Below are positions 46,701 through 58,501 of a stretch of 64,000 bases of DNA, piece by piece (position 1 is the first letter of the stretch; each line of letters opens with the position of its first letter). Source of the stretch: Malania oleifera (Eukaryota > Streptophyta > Magnoliopsida > Santalales > Ximeniaceae). The notes below the pieces were generated by a model. The model did not search any database. It worked only from the letters and a program-made list of their open reading frames with translations, and was not told the origin of the DNA. The stretch is taken from contig NC_080418.1 in assembly GCF_029873635.1 (NCBI RefSeq), forward strand, positions 14,115,562 through 14,179,561, in the 5' to 3' direction. The translations under genes and the position numbers were made by a program.

Positions 46701-49700
46701 TTTCTTCATTTAGGGAAAGAGATACGTTAATTTCATGGCTTTCTTCTTCAAGATGAAGATCTAAAGTTGCGAGCAGAACAAGCGAAGCTGATATTGAGGA
46801 AAGGCCACGACAGAAAAGGTGAAAGGAGAAGTTGTGTTTCCTCCATACTTGGCAGGTTGACAGATTTTAGGAAATGAAAAATAAAAGGAAAGAAACATTT
46901 TCATTTCTCCCAAAAACTTTCCCCTAAACAAGTGGGAAATTGATGGAAAGAAATCTATTCATTGATTTAGGCAATAATTATTTTATCATAAATGTTACAC
47001 CTATACATTCTCACACCCCTTATAGATTTATGATAAATGTTACAACATAGGTTTTTGGAAATTAAATTTTCATTTGACTTCGAAAATATTAAATTTTAAT
47101 AATAGAATATAATACAATAATAACATAATAAAAATGTCACAAATTATGACGTACACTCTCTTATTTGGGGAGATATTACCCCTCCCGAGTGCAATGGAGG
47201 CCGCACGCCTAGACCATAGCCCTTATTCATCAGTCGTCAATCCCATCCAAGTAAGTATATAATAGAAATGTCTATACAATAATTTCTTTAAAAAATAATT
47301 TTATAAAATTTTATATTATTTTATTTACCATCTAATAAAATAGAAATGATCATTATTATGATAAAATTGAGTGAAGTTTTTTTTTTCTTTTTTATACATA
47401 TCGTGGACTCATAAAAATCTTCATGTTTTCATTTCTGCATGATGGCAATGCATTTTTTTTGTTTGTAAATTATCAAATTTTTATATTTTGAGTACTCTAG
47501 AAATCAAGCGTAACTTAAGTGGAGCATCACATATTCAAAATTTCTAATTTCTAAAAACAAAATCGAATGTACATACTAATCGTAACGCTACACTAGTTGG
47601 AAGAAACAAAAGAGAAATATATATATATACATATAAGAGAATGAGAATGAGATTTTTACAAATACACATCAAGTTGCTCACCATTACTTAAAATAATGTG
47701 CCTATGTTAACTGCTATATGATTATGACATGTCTTCTTAAATACTAAAGTAATATAGACTAAGCATATGTTATTGCTTCATAACCTCTCGCTTTATTAAC
47801 TTTTATTCAATAATCCAATTAAAGATCTTGCCAAATAGGGCATATTCTAATTTGGACTCGGGAAAATATGTAATAGGATTTTTGCCTTGTGCATGCAGGT
47901 TGGAGAAAAGGATAAGAGTTTGTAGGGCAAATAGAAGGGAATCCTCTTCCCCAAGTTAGAAGTCAATTTAATGCTGATTTTACATTACAAAATCACTTTG
48001 ATAAAAAATAAAAATAAAAATAAAAATTGCCCTATTAAATGTAAGAAACAACTTTGTTGTAATCAAACAACTATACAGTTGACCTATCACAGCTAACGAG
48101 TCAAAGATAAGAAAACCAAAACCCAATTTAGCAATTTTAAGTGGGACCCTCAAAAATTAAAACATCATTTTATTTATTACTAAATTACCCATTACATGTG
48201 AGGACCTCTCAAGGTAACAGTCACCAATTAAAATCTTTAGTTTGATTTAGCTTAAAACAACAATTTGATTTGGTTGTGTTTGATTTTGGTTTTGACCACT
48301 TAAACATACACAATTACCAATGTATAATATTATTATTATTATTATTATTATTATTTGAAAATATGTGTAATGGACAAACTAGAGAGAGAGAGAGAGAGAC
48401 TTGAAATTCTCTTTATATTAAAAGGAAAGCAATATGTGGCCCATGATCCCGTCCAATTGGCATTTGGGGTTGGGCCGTAGGGTTGATTTTTGGGAGGGCT
48501 ACCATTGCTGACCTTGAAAATGACCATTACTCTCTCTCTCTCTCTTTCTCTCTCTCTGAGGGTCATTGGCCCAGAGAGTTGAGAACAATCTACGGCAGAC
48601 GGGATGTTGGAATGTTTTGACTTTTATTCAAGATGTTGACTTGATCCACATTCATCTCATGCTTGGTCAAAACTTCCAGATTGTTAAGAGAGAGCCGAAC
48701 GGTCCAATGCACTGAATAATGCATGCGTGGTTCACTCATTTGGGCATTTTATCAAACATATACAAGACGCTCGTTGAAAAAAATAAACCTCAAGAAAGAA
48801 AGAACGCATGGACTGTCTAGTTTGAGTTCATGAAATACCCAGTGACACAAGGTCCATCAGCCGATAAAATTGAAATTAAAAAAAAAATTAAATAGTAACT
48901 GCGTTAAAATTTTAGAAGAGAAGGAAAGAATAGTACCGAAGTTTTCACCACGGAAAAGTGTGCAAATGCCTCTTCACTGGACATGAGGCCAGCAGTATTC
49001 ATGCATAGATGAACAACGGCCAGAATAAGTAATGGGGGTGTTTGTAATGAATTCTGTCTGCCACGGCTTTCATAAGTGTTTGCTGATTCCACTTATGTTT
49101 AATTGAATGATAATGAAAGTATTCTGTGGATGAATTGTGATAAACACTAGTTAAACAAGAGGGTTTTAGCTAGTGTCGCACGGTCCTATTATTAATGCCA
49201 AGATTGTTACATTAATTATCCTTCACACATAGCCTAAAAAAATTACCATTTGGTTTTCTCTTTCTTTGGAGTTCTCCCTCTGTCTCAGACTACAAATTGG
49301 AGTGGACAAATTCAGTTTTGAAGGTACCATTTAAAGTCAAATTGTAGTATTTAAGTAAAGAAGACTACTGAAACGATATTCTAACCAAAGATGTTAGATT
49401 TGATTTTTGAGAAAGATTAAAAAAAATATAAAAGGGAAGATGTGGAGGCCTAAAATAGACTTCCAACTAAATAAGAAAAGAATATCAAAACCGTTCAATA
49501 TTTTGGATTTATAAGACTGTGGTAATTACTATTTAAGGGTTTGAGCTTGGGAGGTTTTCTTGACATTTAAAAAAAATTAATAACACTTTTTATTTCCTTC
49601 TATATTTTTTTTTTATTTTTTATTTTTCTTCTATAGCAGTTTCCTATTTTTTCCCTTGCCCAAAGAGGTAAATAATTCACTAGTCAATCATGATAACATG

Positions 49701-49792
49701 GAGTACAAGAAAGTTCATCCAAAAGAAACAAGTAGGAAGGGAATGGTGCTTCCAAAGTTTCTCCAAGAGAATGATAGGCTCTCTCCAAGATT
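46700..49792. other. Intergenic DNA with simple repeats
   Basis: No gene is supported. Simple repeats include (TTA)n at about 48328-48355, (GA)n at 48380-48400 and (CT)n at 48531-48557. AT-rich sequence covers 47040-47350. Nothing with defined ends is visible, and small open frames on both strands look like chance. Confidence 0.5.
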
Positions 49793-50607
49793 TGTTGGGT
49801 TTTGTGGAGTCTAATTGTCTTTGATCCGGTTAATGACCTGACCCAAAATAATGTTGCGTGGTTTTTGAATGGGAGATTTTTTACTAAGGTTTAGTCCATG
49901 AACGCTACGACTTAGGCCCATTGTGAATCCTGTGCGCAGGATATATATAGAAATCGTTGTTTTTTTGTGATTAGGGTTTTTCTGACACAGTTTTGAGAGA
50001 GAATAAAAACCGTACGACCGCACTCTGTATTTTTTCCTAATAATAGTAAAATCCCTACAATTCTGTGGACATAGGCAAAAATTGCCGAACCATATAAATA
50101 TTGTCTTGTGCGTGTAATTATTTTTTCTTTTTGATGTGTGTTTTTTCTCTATTTTGATTTTCCCAAGTTTTTGGGAATTTCGTTATAATTTCCCTACAAC
50201 TAGTATCAGAGCCTAGGGTTAGGTTTAAGTGGGAGCAATGGCAAAGGAAGCAGGAAAGACGCCTCAAATAGAAAAGTTCGATAGCACAAACCCCCGGGAA
50301 AAAAAAATTTGGGCCCGTTTTGTAACCCATTGTGAATCATGTGCACAGGATATATGGTGAAATCGTTGTTTTTGGTGATTAGGGTTTTTCTAACGCAATT
50401 TTGAGAGAGAATAAAAATTGTACAGCCACACTCTATATTTTTCCCTAATAATAGTGAAATCCCTGCAACTCTGTGGACGTAGGTGAAAATTGCCGAACCA
50501 CGTAAATACTGTTTTGTGCATGTGATTATTTTTTTCTTTTTTACGTGTGTTTACTCTCTATTTTGTTTCTCACAAGTTTTTGGGAATTTCGTGATAATTT
50601 CCCTACA
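49793..50607 (+). repeat. Duplicated 5' LTR plus leader of the Tork-type element
   Basis: LTR copy 1 starts TGTTGGGTTTTG and ends CCCTACA at 50198. It is followed by the tRNA-Met-like primer-binding site, leader, and about 60 bp of gag (MAKEAGKTPQIEKFDSTN). At about 50297 this breaks into a second LTR lacking its first 130 or so bases, which ends CCCTACA at 50607 with its own leader and gag start at 50647. The same leader therefore occurs twice in tandem. Confidence 0.85.
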
Positions 50608-50646
50608 GCTAGTATTAGAGCCTAGTGTTAGGTTTGAGTTGGAGCA

Positions 50647-51447
50647 ATGACTAAGGAAGTAGGAAAAGCGCCTAGAATAGAAAAGTTCGATGGCACAAAC
50701 TTTGGATTCTGGAGGATGCAAATTGATGATTATCTTCATGGGAAAAAGTTACATCTGCCACTTTTAGGGGAAAAACCTAAGACTATGAAGGATGAGGAAT
50801 GGACTCTTCTTGACAGACAGGTACTGGGAGTTATCAAGTTAACTCTATCTAGGTCTATTGTACACAATGTTGTAAAGGAGAAGACCACAGCATATCTAAT
50901 GAAGGCTTTGCTTGGTATGTATAAAAAGCTATCAGCAAACAACAAGGTGCATCTAATGAAGAAATTGTTCAATTTGAAGTTGGCAGAGAATGCATCAATA
51001 GCACAACATCTAAACGAGTTTAACACTATCACAAATCAATTGTCTTCTATAGAAATTGATTGTGATGATGAGAACCATGCACTAATCGTTTTGGCTTCCT
51101 TTCCAAACAATTGGGAGGCAATGAGGATGACAGTAAGCAATTCTATAGGAAAAGAAAAACTGAAGTACAATGATATACGAGATTTATTTCTTGCTGAGGA
51201 GATTCGCAGAAAAGATGCAAGTGAAACCTCAGGATTTGGTTCTGCCCCAAACCTTGAGATAAGAGGTAGAGGTAATGACAGAAATTTAAATCGGGGCATA
51301 TCAAAATCCAGAAATTCTAATGGAACAGAAGTAAATCTAGATCATGCCAACAAGTACAATGCTGGAACTATGGGAAAATGGGTCACTTTAGAAGGCAATG
51401 CAAAAGTCTTAAGAAGAAGAATGAAGATGATTCTGCTAATGCTGTAA
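50647..51447 (+). pseudogene. Tork-type gag, nearly complete with a frameshift at the zinc knuckle
   Basis: A 266-codon open frame encodes a copia gag (UBN2-type): RIEKFDGTNFGFWRMQIDDY, then LLGMYKKLSANNKVHLMKKL and HLNEFNTITNQLSS. A frameshift near 51330-51350 moves the knuckle (CWNYGKMGHFRRQC) into another frame, and its second cysteine is tyrosine, so nucleic-acid binding would be lost. It is the longest open retroelement frame in the window after the shorter indels, which suggests a fairly young insertion. Confidence 0.85.
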
Positions 51448-54400
51448 CAAAAGAGGTACACGTCGCATTACTTCTTGCAGTAGACAGTCCACTTGATGAT
51501 TGGGTTTTGGACTCAGGAGCTTCGTTTCATACCACTCGACACCAAGAAATCATATAAAACTATGTTGCAGGTGATTTTGGTAAGGTGTATTTGACTTATG
51601 GTACAACCTTGGATGTTATAAGTATGGGAAACGTTCAGATATTGTTGCCCGATGGGTTTGTTTGGTTACTAGAGAAGGTTCGACATATTCATGACCTGAG
51701 GAATCTGATTTCTGTTGGAAAACTTGATGATGAAGGGCATGCAATGTTGTTTGTTGGTGGTACTTGGAAGGTTACAAAGGGAGCTAGAGTATTGGTTTGT
51801 GGAAAGAAGACTGGTACTTTATATATGACCTCAAGTCCAAGAGACACAATTGCAGTTGCTGAAGCAAGTACTGATACAAGCTTATGGCACCGCAGACTTG
51901 GTCACATTAGTGAGAAAGGGATGAAGATGTTGCTGTCAAAAGGGAAACTATCAGAATTGAAGTCCGTTGATTTTGACATGTGTGAAAGCTGCATCTTAGG
52001 AAAGCAAAAAAGGTGAGCTTTTTTTAAAACTAGCAGGACACCGAAGGCTAAAAATTGAAGTTAGTACACGCTTTCTCCAGTTGCATCCCTCAGAGGTTTG
52101 AGCTATTACATCACTTTCATTGATGACTCAAGCAGAAAGGTATGAGTTTATTTTTTGAAAAATAAATCTAATGTATTTGAGACTTCTAAGAAGTGGAAGG
52201 CTATGGTTGAGATAGAAACGGGTTTAAAAGTAAAATGTTTGAGGTTAGACAATGGAGGAGAGTACATAGATGGAGGGTTCAGTGAGTATTGTGCTGCACA
52301 TAGAATTAGGATGGAGAAGACCATTCCTAGGACACCACAAAAAAATGGTGTGACCGAGCGCATGAACAGAACTCTCAATAAGCGTGTTAGGAGTATGAGG
52401 TTGCATGCTGGACTACTAAAAACTTTCTAGGCTAATGGTGTTAGTATCGTAGCTTACCGGATGAACCGAGGACCTTTAGTTCCCATGAAGTTCAGACTTC
52501 CTGAAGAGGTTTGAAGCTACAAATAAGTAAAGTTTTCCCATTTAAAAGTTTTTGGTTGTGTTTCTTATGTTAATATTGATTTCGATGCTCGTAGTAAACT
52601 TGATGCAAAGTCTAAAATATGTTTTTTCATTGGGTATGGTGATGAGAAATTTGGCTATCAGTTTTGGGATGAACAAAATAGAAAAATCATCAGAAGTAAA
52701 AATGTGATATTTAATGAACAAGTTATGTACAAGGACAGGTCAACTATAGTGTCATATGTCACAGAGATAGATCAGAAGAAATCTAAATTTGTCAACTTAG
52801 ATGAATTAACTGAAAGTACTGTCCAGAAAAGGGGTGAAGAGAATAAGGAGGATGTAGAATCACAAGCAGATCAAAGTACACTAGTTACTAAAGTTCGTAG
52901 ATCTTCCATAACCATTAGACCTCCACAGCGTTATTCACTCACTCTAAATTATCTCTTGTTGACTGATAGTGGTGAGCCAGAGTGTTATGATGAAGCCTTG
53001 CAGGATGAAAATTCAAGCAAGTGAGAGTTAGCTATAAAGGATGAGATGGATTCCTTGTTAGGGAATCGGACATGGGAACTAATTGAATTGCTAGTAGGGA
53101 AGAACGCTTTGCACAACAAGTGGGTATATAGAATAAAGAATGAGCAAGCATTATAAGGCTAGATTAGTTGTTAAATGGTTCCAACAGAAGAAAAACATTG
53201 ACTACTGAGAAATATTTTCTCCAGTTGTGAAGATGTCAACAATTAGACTGGTACTGGGAATGGTGGCTGTAAAAAACCTACATCATGAATAGTTAGATGT
53301 GAAGACGACATTCCTTCATGGTGACTTGGAGGAAGACATTTATATGATTCAACCAAAAGGGTTCATTGTTCAGGGAGAAGAGAATCTAGTCTGCAAACTG
53401 AGAAAAAGCTTATATGGCCTAAAACAAGCTCCAAGATAGTGGTACAAGAAATTTGACAGTTTTATGCATAGAATTGGGTTCAAGAAATGTGAAGCTGGTC
53501 ACTATTGCTATGTTAAGTTCTTTGACAATTCTTACATCATTTTACTGTTGTATGTAGATGATATGCTCATTGTAGGGTCTAACATTAAGGAGATTAATAA
53601 TCTAAAGAAGCAATTGTAAAAACAGTTTGCAATGAAGGATTTGGGAGTTACAAAGCAAATCCTTGGTATGAGAATCATTAGAGGCAAGACTAATGGTACA
53701 TTGAAGCTTTCACAGTCAGAGTATGTGAAGAAAACTCTTAGTAGGTTCAACATGAATGAAGTTAAACCAATGATCACACCCTTGGGTAGTCATTTCAAAC
53801 TAAGAAAAGAATAGTCATCGAAGACACAAGAAGAAATGGACCATATAAGCAAAGTGCCTTATGTCTCAACTATTGGCAGTTTGATGTATGCTATGGTGTG
53901 TATAAGGCCAGACATTGCACATGCAGTGAAAGTTGTGAGCAGATTCATGAGTAGACCAGGAAAGCAACATTGGGAGGCAATCAAGTGGATTCTAAGATAT
54001 CTGAGGGGTTCATCAGATACAAGTTTTTGCTTCACAGGTACAAGTTTGAAACTGTAGGGTTATGTAGATGCTGATTTTGATGGTGATATTGATAATAGAA
54101 AGAATACTGCTGGGTTTGTATTTACTCTGAGTGGTACAACTATATTTTGAGCTTCAAATCTACAAAAGATTGTTACTTTGTCTACTATAGAAACTGAATA
54201 TGTTGCAACAATTGAAACTGGAAACGAAATGATTTGGCTACATGACTTTTTAGATGAATTGGGTAAGAAGCAGGAGATGGACATTCTACACAGTGACAGT
54301 CAGAGTGCAATTTTTCTTACTAAAAATTTGATTTTTCATTTAAAGTCGAAGCATATACAGACAAAATGTCACTTTATCTGTTACATTGTTGAAGATAAGC

Positions 54401-54480
54401 TGGTAATACTTGAGAAGATCTATGGATCTAAGAATTCGACAGACATGTTGACTAAGGGTGTCACTTCAGTGGCCTTCTAG
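51448..54480 (+). pseudogene. Tork-type pol remnant (PR-INT-RT-RH)
   Basis: Protease shows WVLDSGASFHTT near 51504 with an intact DSG. The pre-integrase motif LWHRRLGHISEKG lies near 51885. The integrase core has RLDNGGEYIDGGF near 52243, and KNGVTERMNRT near 52343 supplies the E. RT has LLYVDDMLIVG near 53547, with YVDD intact. RNase H spans about 54060-54480 (VDADFDGDIDNRKNTAGF, then LSTIETEYVA). Stops include TAG at 52428, 53812 and 54055, each one transition from CAG or TGG. Frameshifts also break 51990-52150 and 53100-53540. It is non-functional. Confidence 0.85.
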
Positions 54481-54577
54481 CTTAAGGATTGAAGGATGAG
54501 TTACAAGGATGAAATATTGTTCTTTTGGAAGATTGCGGTTGATGTTGGTGTTTGAACTAGTCTCCAAGTGGGAGATT

Positions 54578-55010
54578 TGTTGGGCTTTGTGGAGCCTAAT
54601 TGTGTTTAATCCGGATGATGACTCGACCCGAAATAATGTTGCGTGATTTTTTAATGGGAAATTTTTACTGAGGCTTAGTCCATGGAGCGAAGGCTTGGAC
54701 CGATTGGCCCAATTTTTTGGGTCCGTTTTGTAGCCCATTGTGAATCCTATGCGTAGGATATATATAGAAATCATTGTTTTTGGTGATTAGGGTTTTTCTA
54801 ACGCATTTTTGAGAGAGAGGAAAAAATGTACTATCGCACTCTGTATTTTTCCCTAATAATAGTGAAATCTCTACAACTCTATGAACGTAGGTAAAAATTG
54901 TTGAATCACGTAAATACTGCCTTGGGCGTATGATTATTTTTTCTTTAGCATGTTTTTTTTTTCTCTATTTTGTTTCTCATAATCTTTTGGGAATTTCGTG
55001 ATAATTTTTA
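54578..55010 (+). repeat. 3' LTR of the Tork-type element
   Basis: It starts TGTTGGGCTTTG after AAGTGGGAGAT and matches 49793-50198. It also holds a 30-bp piece (CCGATTGGCCCAATTTTTTG) that copy 1 lacks. It stops at GATAATTTTTA where the 5' copies continue CCCTACA, so its end is damaged. Confidence 0.8.
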
Positions 55011-55571
55011 GGGTAGGTTATTATTATTAATTTTTTTTAGGGTATGGTGGTTTTTATGTCGATTTCAATGAAATTAAGTATTATTTTATATTACATTTTA
55101 TTAAAATTAACTCAATTTCAATTCTATTCGATGTCCAAACACTCAAGCATGAATTGAAGGTTAGTTCTTTCAATTCATTGAAAGAGGCATATAATTAATG
55201 GTTTTCCACAAATAGAATTATGAAAGATATTCTAGTTTTAGATCGTGTGAGTTTAATTTTGTTCATTGAAATTATAATCTTATTGCACAAAAATTAGCTC
55301 AATTTTTTGTTGCGAATTCTAAGGCTATTTATTTGTTTATTTATTTATTAGGATTGACAATTATTGAATTAACTTTTCTCTTTTATTCGTGAAAAGAGAG
55401 AATATTGTAATTGCTTGCAACATTAATATACATTAATAATTTCAGGCTATCTAGTATCATTTATGTTTTTTCTTTTCTAATTGTTTTTTTATATAATGGA
55501 AGAAAAATAAATGTTATAGCAAAGCATTTGTTTTTGGTACTCGTTTTCTATTGTTGATTTTCAATTATTTT
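55011..55571. other. AT-rich spacer between two retroelements
   Basis: No coding, repeat or RNA feature is visible. The last five bases (55567-55571, ATTTT) are the left target-site duplication of the next element. Confidence 0.6.
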
Positions 55572-57140
55572 TGTTGGAAATAGTGTATTCCCAAGAGGGG
55601 GGTGAATTGGAATTTTAAACTTTTCTCCTAGGTTAAACTAGATATCAGTATTACACAACCTAGGGTCTTTCTAAGGATATATCAAATCAATATGTAAACA
55701 ATATAATTAGAGTAATGTAAGATATCATACAGGTGCTAAAAATAAATTGCAGTTAAATAAATCTGACACTAGATATGATATCGGGGTTCGGCCAATATTG
55801 CCTACGTCCCCGCCTCAAGCTCACAAGCAAAAGGATTCCACTAAAGGCTCACTTCAAGGGTGGAGTGGCACCGTATACAATCAGGGCAATTAACGAGACT
55901 GATCTCAACCTACAACCGCACCTTACCAGGATGGTGCACCTAACTTTCCTAATCGGGTCTAAGTCAATCCGAGATTATTCAATATGGCTAGTCTCCTTCT
56001 TTAGGCTCACGCCTGGAATACAACAATCAATATAATTTTACGTACAAATAAAGTGCTTCTACTCAAGCAAATACGTACTACAATACAATACAGTATAACC
56101 AATGCACATCAATAATATAAGAACTATAAACTTAGTGATGTATGTGTGCAATCAACACTCAAGATAATGTCTATATTCAATCTAGTACCAGAGTGTATCA
56201 ATAAACTAATCTTCGAAACTTTGTACAAAAATATATCTTAATAACAATCTAGGGTTTCAAAGACTTCAACCAATAATAATCAAAATATCTCAAGAATATT
56301 TTTTCAATGATCAACCATAAGAGATATTTGAAAATAGCTTGTGAAAAATATTTTGCACACACAAAATAAAAACCTTAGGCGCCTTGTAATATGAATGCAA
56401 AAACCTATAAGCTCCTAAGTTTTCCCCACACAAGATTTATTAGATTAAATCAGTGGGAAAACTTAATCTTAACTCTCAATATGAAAATCAAATAACAAAT
56501 AATGTAATGAGAGTTTTTTAGCAAGATTGAATGGGGTGTAATCACTCTAGGTACTCTCACAAGGATTGGATTATCAAGAAGGTAGTAGTATGTGAGAGTA
56601 TAGGCTTAGCATAGAAAAAATTTGCTCTAAAAAATACATAAGATTTTTGGCTAATCCAAATCCCTAATCCTTGCTTAAACATGCAAATGAACTCATATAT
56701 ATAGAGAAGTGAAGGATTATGACCATTGGGGATACGCTGGGTATTTTAAAAAAAGATTGAGTGAGTTTAATTAAAAATAACCCAGTTTAAATTCGGTAAA
56801 ATTTTGACAACCCGAGAAGATCGGTCGACCATTTTTAAGGTTCGGTCGACCATCTCACTAAGTTCGATCGACCGGGGGATGTTTGAACTACAGGTTCAGT
56901 CGACCGTCTAAAGGCGATTTTGAACCCTCCGAGGTTCGGTCGACCAGACATGAGTTTGGTTGACCAAACTTGGGTGTTCAGTCGACCAGGTCAATTTTCT
57001 ATTAAAGGTTCGGTCAACCAGGGCGTACGTGTCAGTTTGGTCAACCAGAGCGTTGCAGCTCATTTTAAGGTCGGTCAACCGAAGGGTCAAACCACTGACC
57101 CTAGGGAGGTTCGGTCGATCGAAGAATCCTTTTCTTTTTA
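55572..57140 (-). repeat. 3' LTR of element A, truncated in U3
   Basis: It aligns with the LTR at 60601-62619 through the GGTTCGG-CAA-GT block (near 55785 and 60830), the GGATTCCACTAAAG block, a TATA box (near 56697) and a dyad array (56815-57122). It stops inside the array. The left end has TGTTGG and the run GAGGGGGGTGAATTGG shared by all Sirevirus-like LTRs here. Confidence 0.75.
56815..57122 (-). repeat. U3 dyad-motif array, family A (TTCGG-TCGA-CCGAA type), truncated copy
   Basis: About 11 copies of GGTTCGGTCGACC-like units lie here at irregular 20-40 bp spacing, for example near 56840, 56934 and 57007. Variants are GTCAACC and GTTGACC, single transitions from the palindromic core GGTCGACC. 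The array lies just upstream of the minus-strand TATA box near 56697. Confidence 0.85.
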
Positions 57141-58445
57141 ATACTTCCTCTTCTAACTTTTTAATACAAGAATTCTTTTCTTTTTCAATAGTTTTGAAGG
57201 GTTCAAGTTGCTTCAATAATTCTTTATTTTGATCTTTCAAAGTTATATTTCTCTTAGAAATTTTTATGAATCTCTTATGTAAGGAGAACAACTCAGCTTG
57301 CAATTCCTTATAGGAAGGCATGTTGTCACAAGACTTATTCTAAGATTCTATTGAAGAGTAGTATGAATTTACCTCTTCATCATTCGTCATGAAGCATATA
57401 TTTGTCATCTCTTATCCACTTGATTCATTTTTCATCTCGCTGGAGCTTGAATCATCCCACGTGGCCTTCATAGCTTCCTTCTTTCTCTTCTTGTCTTTTT
57501 TGAGCAATGGGTAGTCCGGCTTGATATGCCCTAGTTTCTTGCAGTGATAGCATATAGGAAGTTCATTCTTACCTTTATTTTCTTATCTATTTGTCTCTCC
57601 TTTTTTAGATTTCTTTTTGTTAAATTTTCTAGGAAACCTTTTTTTTTTCCTATAGAACTTGTCTAATCTCTTAGTGATGAATGCTAATTCATCTTGATCT
57701 AAGCCGCTTGATTCACGTTCCTTTTCACTTGAGCTGTTACTAGAGGCTTTTAATGCAATAGATCTTTTATGTTTGGGTTCAGGATTCTTTTCCTTTAAAG
57801 TCATTTCATAAGTAAGTAGTGAACCAATGAGTTCATCTAGAGAGGTGTTCTTAAGGTTTCTACCTTCTGTGATAGCTGTAACCTTTGGTTCCCATATGAA
57901 GGGAAGGTCTCTTAGAATTTTTCTAATCATTTCGTAGGTAGTATAAGTTTTTCCTAAGACACTTAAGGAATTGATTATGTGAGTAAATCTGGTGTACATA
58001 CTTGATATTGTTTCATCTGCATTCATCTTGAATGCTTCATATTCGCTTGTTAACATATCTATCCTATTGTCCCTAACATCTATTGTTCCTTCATATGTTT
58101 CTTTTAATCTGTCCCATATTTCTTTAGCCGTCTTGCAGGCCATGACCCTATTAAATTCGTTAGCATCTAAGGCACAGTATAAAGTATTATAGTGCTTGAA
58201 TTGATTTGAAGCATTTTATAATCTGAATTGGTCATATACTTTTTCTCTTTTGGAATCTGTTTTCCATCTACTATCTTAGTGGGAATAAGGTCTCCATCTA
58301 TAACTACTTCCCATGCTTTCCAATCCATGTGTTGGAGATATATTTGCATTCTCTTTTTCCAAAACGTTTAGTTATGTCCACAAAAGATTGGTAGATGTGT
58401 TGATGATTGTCCCTCACCGAAGGGTGCTACTCCTATATTTGTCAT
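57141..58445 (-). pseudogene. Sirevirus-like gag of element B
   Basis: The reading starts at ATG 58445 (MTNIGVAPFGEGQSS). A stop and frameshift near 58380-58150 interrupt it, then a 186-codon frame (58143-57583) carries the UBN2 gag (AKEIWDRLKETYEGT, then RFTHIINSLSVLGKTYTTYE). A zinc-knuckle region with CYHCKKLGHIKP and a lysine-rich tail followed by ATWDDSSSSE lies at about 57440-57560; this combination is typical of Sirevirus gag. A coiled-coil-like stretch (SLHKRFIKISKRN, at 57321-57150) follows. The frame then runs into LTR sequence at about 57140, the recombination point. Confidence 0.75.
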
Positions 58446-58501
58446 TCGATCTTTATATAGCTTCTTGTTAGGAATTACTATAACTAGACTCTGATACCAA
58501 T

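Larger units (their letters stand above)
49793..55010 (+). mobile_element. Ty1/copia Tork-type (TNT1-like) element, near full length but dead
   Basis: The order is 5' LTR (49793-50198), primer-binding site (CTAGTATCAGAGCC), a short gag start, a second truncated LTR (about 50300-50607) with another primer-binding site, full gag, protease, integrase, RT, RNase H, polypurine tract (AAGTGGGAGA) and 3' LTR (54578-about 55010). Integrase before RT marks Ty1/copia. Gag and the GFSEYCA integrase region resemble the abundant plant TNT1-type polyprotein. The right LTR lacks its last bases, and I find no matching target duplication. Confidence 0.85.
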
